NCBI GenBank assembly: GCA_010365205.1
Contig: JAAFGU010000064.1
Span: 1-10,042, forward strand
Direction: 5' to 3'
DNA from: Aromatoleum sp.
GTDB lineage: Bacteria > Pseudomonadota > Gammaproteobacteria > Burkholderiales > Casimicrobiaceae
DNA length: 10,042 nt
The notes under the pieces were generated by a model. It had not been told where the DNA came from, ran no database searches, and saw nothing but the letters and a program-made list of their open reading frames with translations. Positions 6,874 to 10,042 of the stretch are shown piece by piece (the first letter of the stretch is position 1; each line of letters opens with the position of its first letter). The translations under genes and the position numbers were made by a program.

Positions 6874-6881
6874 AGGACAAT
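6853..6881 (+). promoter_or_regulatory. sigma-70 promoter of the isc operon
   Basis: TTGACT (6853-6858, 5 of 6) is spaced 17 nt from GACAAT (6876-6881, 4 of 6). The start of transcription would be near 6888, giving a leader of about 87 nt before iscR. The -35 box lies inside the IscR operator, as in E. coli. A 7-bp inverted repeat (6867-6873 and 6880-6886) spans the -10 region. Confidence 0.7.
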
Positions 6882-6974
6882 TCCCGGTTCTAAGCCGTAT
6901 CTGTCCAAGACAACGCCGCGTGCGACGATCGGTCCCGCGCGACCCGACGAACCACCAGGAACAGGTGATCGACC

Positions 6975-7457
6975 ATGCGTCTCACTACCAAAGGCAGATT
7001 TGCCGTCACCGCGATGATCGATGTGGCGCTGTACGGCACCAAGGGTCCGGTCACGCTGGCGGCCGTATCCGAACGGCAGAAGATCTCGCTCTCGTACCTC
7101 GAACAACTGTTCGGCAAGCTGCGCCGGCACGGGCTGGTCGAAAGCGTCCGCGGACCGGGGGGCGGGTACCGTCTCGCCCGAGCCACGGACACGATTTCAG
7201 TCGCCGACATCATTCTCGCGGTCGACGAACCGATCGACGCCACGCAATGCGGTGGCGCCGAAAACTGTCACGACGATCGCCGCTGCATGACGCATGAACT
7301 ATGGGCGGGCCTCAATGCGCACATCTTCACGTTTCTGCGCTCGGTAACGCTGGCCGAACTCGTCCGCCAGCAACAGAAGAAGGCGGACGTCGTCGTGCTG
7401 CAGGACCACCGAACGCAGCCGGCGACGCCGCGTACGCCCGAGGCCGCCGCCGTCTGA
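6975..7457 (+). CDS. iscR: Fe-S cluster-sensing transcription regulator IscR
   Basis: This is a 160-residue Rrf2-family repressor. The winged helix-turn-helix fills residues about 1-80 (MRLTTKGRFAVTAMIDVA; recognition region ISLSYLEQLFGKLRRHGLV; wing SVRGPGGGYRLAR). The [2Fe-2S] ligands Cys92, Cys98, Cys104 and His107 fall at exactly the E. coli positions. With cluster bound, IscR represses its own operon through type 1 sites; without it, the apo form still binds type 2 sites. AGGTGA lies 6 nt before the ATG, and an IscR operator sits upstream, so autoregulation is expected. The C-terminal tail (about 135-160) is variable and probably disordered. Confidence 0.96.
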   Translation: MRLTTKGRFAVTAMIDVALYGTKGPVTLAAVSERQKISLSYLEQLFGKLRRHGLVESVRGPGGGYRLARATDTISVADIILAVDEPIDATQCGGAENCHDDRRCMTHELWAGLNAHIFTFLRSVTLAELVRQQQKKADVVVLQDHRTQPATPRTPEAAAV

Positions 7458-7489
7458 TTGTCGTTGCCACGTCCACGAAGCCGAACACC

Positions 7490-8710
7490 ATGAAGACGCC
7501 GATCTACCTCGATTACTCCGCCACGACGCCTGTCGATCCGCGCGTCGCGCAAAAGATGATCCCGTATCTCACCGATTACTTCGGTAACCCTGCCTCGCGC
7601 TCGCACCCTTTCGGTTGGACCGCGGAGAAGGCGGTCGAGGAAGCACGGGAGCAGGTTGCGGCGCTGGTGAACTGCGACCCGAAGGAAATCGTCTGGACAT
7701 CGGGCGCGACGGAGTCGATCAACCTTGCCGTGAAGGGCGCCGCGCATTTCTACAAGGACCGTGGCCGGCACCTCGTCACGGTAAGGACCGAACACAAAGC
7801 CACGCTCGACACGATGCGCGAACTCGAGCGCGAGGGCTATGCGGTTACCTATCTCGACGTGCTGCCCAACGGGCTGCTGGACCTGGCGGCGTTCAGGGCT
7901 GCGCTGCGCCCGGACACGTCGGTCGTTTCGGTGATGGCCGTCAACAACGAGATCGGCGTCATTCAGGACATCGCCGCGATCGGCGAAATCTGCCGGGCAG
8001 GCGTCGGCAACGGCAGCATCATTTTCCATGTCGACGCGGCACAGGCGACCGGAAAGATTCCGCTGGATCTGCGTTCCCTCAAGGTCGACCTGATGTCGTT
8101 CTCGGCGCACAAAACCTACGGGCCCAAGGGTATGGGCGCGCTGTACGTGCGGCGCAAGCCGCGCGTTCGGATCGAGGCGCAGATGCACGGCGGCGGCCAC
8201 GAGCGCGGCATGCGTTCCGGCACGCTGCCCACGCACCAGATCGTCGGCATGGGCGAGGCGTTCCGGCTGGCCAAGCTGGAGATGGCGACCGAGAACGAGC
8301 GAATCCGCATGTTGCGCGACAAGCTGCTGCAGGGCCTGTCGACGATCGAGGAGGTGTACGTCAACGGCGACATGGAGCGCCGCGTCCCGCACAACCTAAA
8401 CGCGAGCTTCAATTTCGTCGAAGGTGAGAGCCTGATCATGGCGATCAAGGAGATCGCGGTGTCGTCGGGCTCGGCCTGCACGTCGGCATCGCTGGAACCT
8501 TCATATGTGTTGCGCGCGTTGGGACGCAGCGACGAGCTGGCGCACAGCTCGATTCGCTTCACCGTCGGCCGCTTCACGACGGAGGAAGAGATCGACTACA
8601 CGGTGGACCTGCTGAAGCGCAAGGTGGGCAAGCTGCGCGAGTTGTCGCCGTTGTGGGAGATGCACCAGGAAGGCGTCGATCTGGAGACGGTGCAATGGGC
8701 TGCGCATTAG
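7490..8710 (+). CDS. iscS: cysteine desulfurase IscS
   Basis: The 406-residue, PLP-dependent class V aminotransferase-fold enzyme removes sulfur from cysteine, leaving alanine and an enzyme persulfide that is passed to IscU and other acceptors. Key residues are present: His102 (TEHKA), Asp182 (HVDAAQ), the PLP-binding Lys208 (SAHKTYGPKG) and the persulfide-carrying Cys330 on its mobile loop (SSGSACTSASLEPSYVL). The C-terminal end VDLETVQWAAH matches the IscU-binding tail of E. coli IscS. The ATG at 7490 is chosen because MKTPIYLDYSATTP is the standard start; the frame is open further upstream inside iscR but without homology. Only a weak GAAG precedes it. iscR ends 32 nt upstream. Confidence 0.97.
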   Translation: MKTPIYLDYSATTPVDPRVAQKMIPYLTDYFGNPASRSHPFGWTAEKAVEEAREQVAALVNCDPKEIVWTSGATESINLAVKGAAHFYKDRGRHLVTVRTEHKATLDTMRELEREGYAVTYLDVLPNGLLDLAAFRAALRPDTSVVSVMAVNNEIGVIQDIAAIGEICRAGVGNGSIIFHVDAAQATGKIPLDLRSLKVDLMSFSAHKTYGPKGMGALYVRRKPRVRIEAQMHGGGHERGMRSGTLPTHQIVGMGEAFRLAKLEMATENERIRMLRDKLLQGLSTIEEVYVNGDMERRVPHNLNASFNFVEGESLIMAIKEIAVSSGSACTSASLEPSYVLRALGRSDELAHSSIRFTVGRFTTEEEIDYTVDLLKRKVGKLRELSPLWEMHQEGVDLETVQWAAH

Positions 8711-8719
8711 TATTCATTG

Positions 8720-8733
8720 CGGCGGCTTCGCCG
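8720..8733 (+). other. small hairpin in the iscS-iscU spacer
   Basis: CGGCG and CGCCG pair around a GCTT loop, 9 nt after the iscS stop. It is short and could be chance in GC-rich DNA, but it stands just before a larger hairpin. Confidence 0.35.
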
Positions 8734-8754
8734 GCGCGATGACTGTCCGGATTG

Positions 8755-8777
8755 GAGCGTCGGCGTTGCCGACGTTC
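8755..8777 (+). other. strong hairpin in the iscS-iscU spacer
   Basis: A 10-bp stem with one G-U pair (8755-8764 with 8768-8777) closes a 3-nt GTT loop. There is no following T-run, so a full terminator is unlikely. It may be an mRNA stabiliser or processing boundary that keeps iscU-iscA-hscB mRNA at a different level from iscRS. Confidence 0.45.
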
Positions 8778-8806
8778 GATCCGGTCGACGGGATGGCAGG
8801 CGTTTC

Positions 8807-8813
8807 AGGAGAG
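8807..8813 (+). promoter_or_regulatory. iscU ribosome binding site
   Basis: AGGAGAG lies 4 nt before the ATG at 8818 and fixes this start over open frame further upstream. It is the strongest Shine-Dalgarno in the operon, in keeping with the need for much scaffold protein. Confidence 0.75.
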
Positions 8814-8817
8814 CAAA

Positions 8818-9264
8818 ATGGCATACAGCGACAAGGTACTTGATCATTACGAAAATCCGCGCAACGTCGGCTCGTTCGCGAAGGGGGCTGACGACGTTGG
8901 CACCGGCATGGTCGGCGCGCCTGCGTGCGGCGACGTGATGAAGCTGCAAATCAGGGTCGGCGCGGACGGCCGCATCGAGGACGCGAAATTCAAGACCTAC
9001 GGCTGCGGCTCGGCGATTGCGTCGTCGTCGCTTGTCACCGAGTGGGTGAAGGGCAAGACGCTCGACCAGGCGATGTCGATCAAGAACACCCAGATCGCCG
9101 AGGAGCTCGCGCTGCCGCCGGTGAAGATTCACTGTTCGATTCTCGCCGAGGACGCAATCAAGGCAGCCGTCGCCGACTATCGCAGCAGGCACGGTTCCGG
9201 CGAAGCCGGCGCCGCGGAAGCCGATGTCTGCGCGACCGTCGCGCACGCGGTGGCGGCCGACTGA
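8818..9264 (+). CDS. iscU: iron-sulfur cluster assembly scaffold IscU
   Basis: The 148-residue scaffold takes sulfur from IscS and assembles [2Fe-2S] and [4Fe-4S] clusters. The ligands Cys37 (APACGD), Asp39, Cys63 (TYGCGSAIASSS), His105 and Cys106 (KIHCS) lie at E. coli positions. The HscA-recognition motif LPPVK is intact at residues 99-103. E. coli IscU ends at residue 128; this protein adds about 20 residues, an alanine- and glycine-rich tail with an extra cysteine (Cys138). That tail is not needed to explain function and may be disordered. The gene lies 107 nt after iscS and 25 nt before iscA. Confidence 0.97.
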   Translation: MAYSDKVLDHYENPRNVGSFAKGADDVGTGMVGAPACGDVMKLQIRVGADGRIEDAKFKTYGCGSAIASSSLVTEWVKGKTLDQAMSIKNTQIAEELALPPVKIHCSILAEDAIKAAVADYRSRHGSGEAGAAEADVCATVAHAVAAD

Positions 9265-9279
9265 AACCGGCAACGACGC

Positions 9280-9286
9280 AGGAAGA
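9280..9286 (+). promoter_or_regulatory. iscA ribosome binding site
   Basis: AGGAAGA ends 3 nt before the ATG at 9290. It identifies that ATG as the start; the frame also opens upstream at 9224, inside iscU, without homology. Confidence 0.65.
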
Positions 9287-9289
9287 ATC

Positions 9290-9613
9290 ATGTCGATCAC
9301 ACTCACCGAAAACGCCGCGAAGCACGTCGCCAACCACCTGAGTAAACGCGGGAAGGGCGTCGGATTGCGGCTGGGCGTGCGCACGTCCGGCTGCTCGGGA
9401 TTCGCCTACAAGCTCGAGTATGCGGATGAGGTCAAGCCAGAGGACCTCCGTTTCGAATGCCTCGGGATTACCCTGATCGTGGATCCGAAGAGCCTGCCGT
9501 TTCTGGACGGCATGCAGCTCGACTTTGCGCGTGAAGGGCTGAACGAGGGCTTCAAGTTCAACAACCCGAACGTCAAGGACGCCTGCGGCTGCGGCGAATC
9601 GTTCAACGTATGA
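9290..9613 (+). CDS. iscA: A-type iron-sulfur carrier protein IscA
   Basis: The 107-residue protein has the same length as E. coli IscA. The three conserved cysteines are Cys35 (TSGCSGFAYKLEY) and Cys99 and Cys101 (DACGCGESF), at the same numbers as in E. coli. A-type proteins bind a cluster or iron at the interface of the dimer and pass it to target apoproteins, especially [4Fe-4S] enzymes. The motif GLNEGFKFNNPN is characteristic of IscA over ErpA or SufA. It begins 25 nt after iscU with its own good ribosome binding site. A palindromic repeat follows immediately. Confidence 0.96.
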   Translation: MSITLTENAAKHVANHLSKRGKGVGLRLGVRTSGCSGFAYKLEYADEVKPEDLRFECLGITLIVDPKSLPFLDGMQLDFAREGLNEGFKFNNPNVKDACGCGESFNV

Positions 9614-9623
9614 CGGCAGTCAT

Positions 9624-9712
9624 CCCTCCCCTGCACGGGGAGGGCCAGGGTGGCGGCGGCGCGCGCCCTCGCGAACGCGCCTCACCCGCGACCTACCCTC
9701 CGCAGGGGAGGG
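9624..9712 (+). repeat. palindromic (REP/BIME-like) intergenic repeat between iscA and hscB
   Basis: The element has 11-bp perfect inverted ends (9624-9634 and 9702-9712; CCCTCCCCTGC / GCAGGGGAGGG). Each end also folds locally: 9624-9631 with 9637-9644 (8 bp, TGCAC loop) and 9696-9701 with 9707-9712 (6 bp, GCAGG loop). The interior is GC-rich with no open gene. Elements with such CCCTCCCC...GGGGAGGG arms are common between genes in betaproteobacteria and other proteobacteria and are often non-autonomous mobile units; that this is one is inferred from structure alone. Confidence 0.65.
9707..9712 (+). promoter_or_regulatory. hscB ribosome binding site lying in the repeat's right arm
   Basis: GGAGGG is the only purine-rich stretch before the hscB ATG (9722), 9 nt away. 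It also forms the 3' strand of the right local hairpin, so folding would hide it from the ribosome. Confidence 0.5.
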
Positions 9713-9721
9713 AAAACGACA

Positions 9722-10042
9722 ATGATCGACTTTTCGCGCAACCACTTCGAGTTGTTCGGCCTCCCCGAGAGCTTTCGCTTCGACCCGGCGACGCTCGACC
9801 ATGCCTATCGGGCGTTGCAAAGCGAAGTGCATCCCGATCGTTTTGCGACCGGCACCGACGCCGAGCGCCGGCTCGCGTTGCAGTCTTCGGCGCGTGTGAA
9901 CGAGGCGTACCTCGCGCTGAAGGACCCCGTCGCGCGCGCGCAGTACCTGCTGAACTTGCATGGCGTGGACGCGCTGGCGGAGACGGACACGGCGCTGCCG
10001 CTCGACTTTCTCGAACGCCAGTTCGAACGGCGCGAGGCGGCG
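9722..10042 (+). CDS. hscB: Fe-S assembly co-chaperone HscB, N-terminal part (runs off right edge)
   Basis: The first 107 codons are present, starting MIDFSRNHFELFGLPESF, and no stop is reached. Residues about 1-75 form the J domain: the HPD motif at 37-39 (EVHPDRFA) stimulates the ATPase of HscA, and SSARVNEAYLALKDPVARAQYLL is the typical following helix pair. From about 80 the C-terminal three-helix IscU-binding domain begins (LPLDFLERQFERRE). HscB delivers IscU to HscA for cluster release. Full-length proteins have about 170 residues, so roughly 60 are missing. The gene is separated from iscA by 108 bp of repeat, longer than the other spacers of the operon apart from iscS-iscU. Confidence 0.95.
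   Translation, partial: MIDFSRNHFELFGLPESFRFDPATLDHAYRALQSEVHPDRFATGTDAERRLALQSSARVNEAYLALKDPVARAQYLLNLHGVDALAETDTALPLDFLERQFERREAA

Noticed and set aside
7268..8392. 374-codon minus-strand frame within iscS
   Set aside because: Shadow of iscS; His/Arg-rich product with no domain.

Overview
The window is GC-rich chromosomal DNA, most likely from a betaproteobacterium (Burkholderiales or a neighbouring order). The main evidence is the order suhB (minus strand) divergent from trmJ, then cysE, then iscR-iscS-iscU-iscA-hscB, together with close matches to the Escherichia coli Isc proteins at every cluster-binding residue. It looks like a core chromosomal region. I saw no phage, transposase, CRISPR array, tRNA or rRNA, and no clearly new defence or mobile system.

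Left part (1-4044). The 5' end of an AMP-dependent acyl-CoA synthetase gene runs off the left edge on the minus strand (258 to 1). A gap of about 430 bp follows, holding a possible decayed membrane-protein fragment and a strong hairpin. Next, on the minus strand, come a secreted subtilisin-like (S8) peptidase with a C-terminal DUF5648-like domain and suhB, an inositol monophosphatase-family gene. suhB is transcribed divergently from trmJ across a 130-bp region.

Middle part (4045-6835, plus strand). trmJ (tRNA Cm32/Um32 methyltransferase) is followed 4 nt later by a 169-residue protein I do not recognise, then by a zinc-ribbon DUF3667-type membrane protein that looks cut short. cysE (serine O-acetyltransferase) follows after a 182-bp gap.

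Right part (6836-10042, plus strand). This is the housekeeping iron-sulfur cluster assembly operon. Its promoter overlaps an excellent IscR type 1 operator, implying feedback repression by [2Fe-2S]-IscR. IscS supplies sulfur from cysteine, IscU is the scaffold, IscA is an A-type carrier, and HscB is the J-domain co-chaperone (cut by the right edge; hscA and fdx would be expected beyond it). CysE just upstream makes the cysteine precursor O-acetylserine, so sulfur supply and sulfur use are side by side.

The least expected features are non-coding: a palindromic repeat between iscA and hscB whose right arm also serves as the likely hscB ribosome binding site, and stable hairpins between iscS and iscU. 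Both could tune the relative amounts of the Isc proteins.
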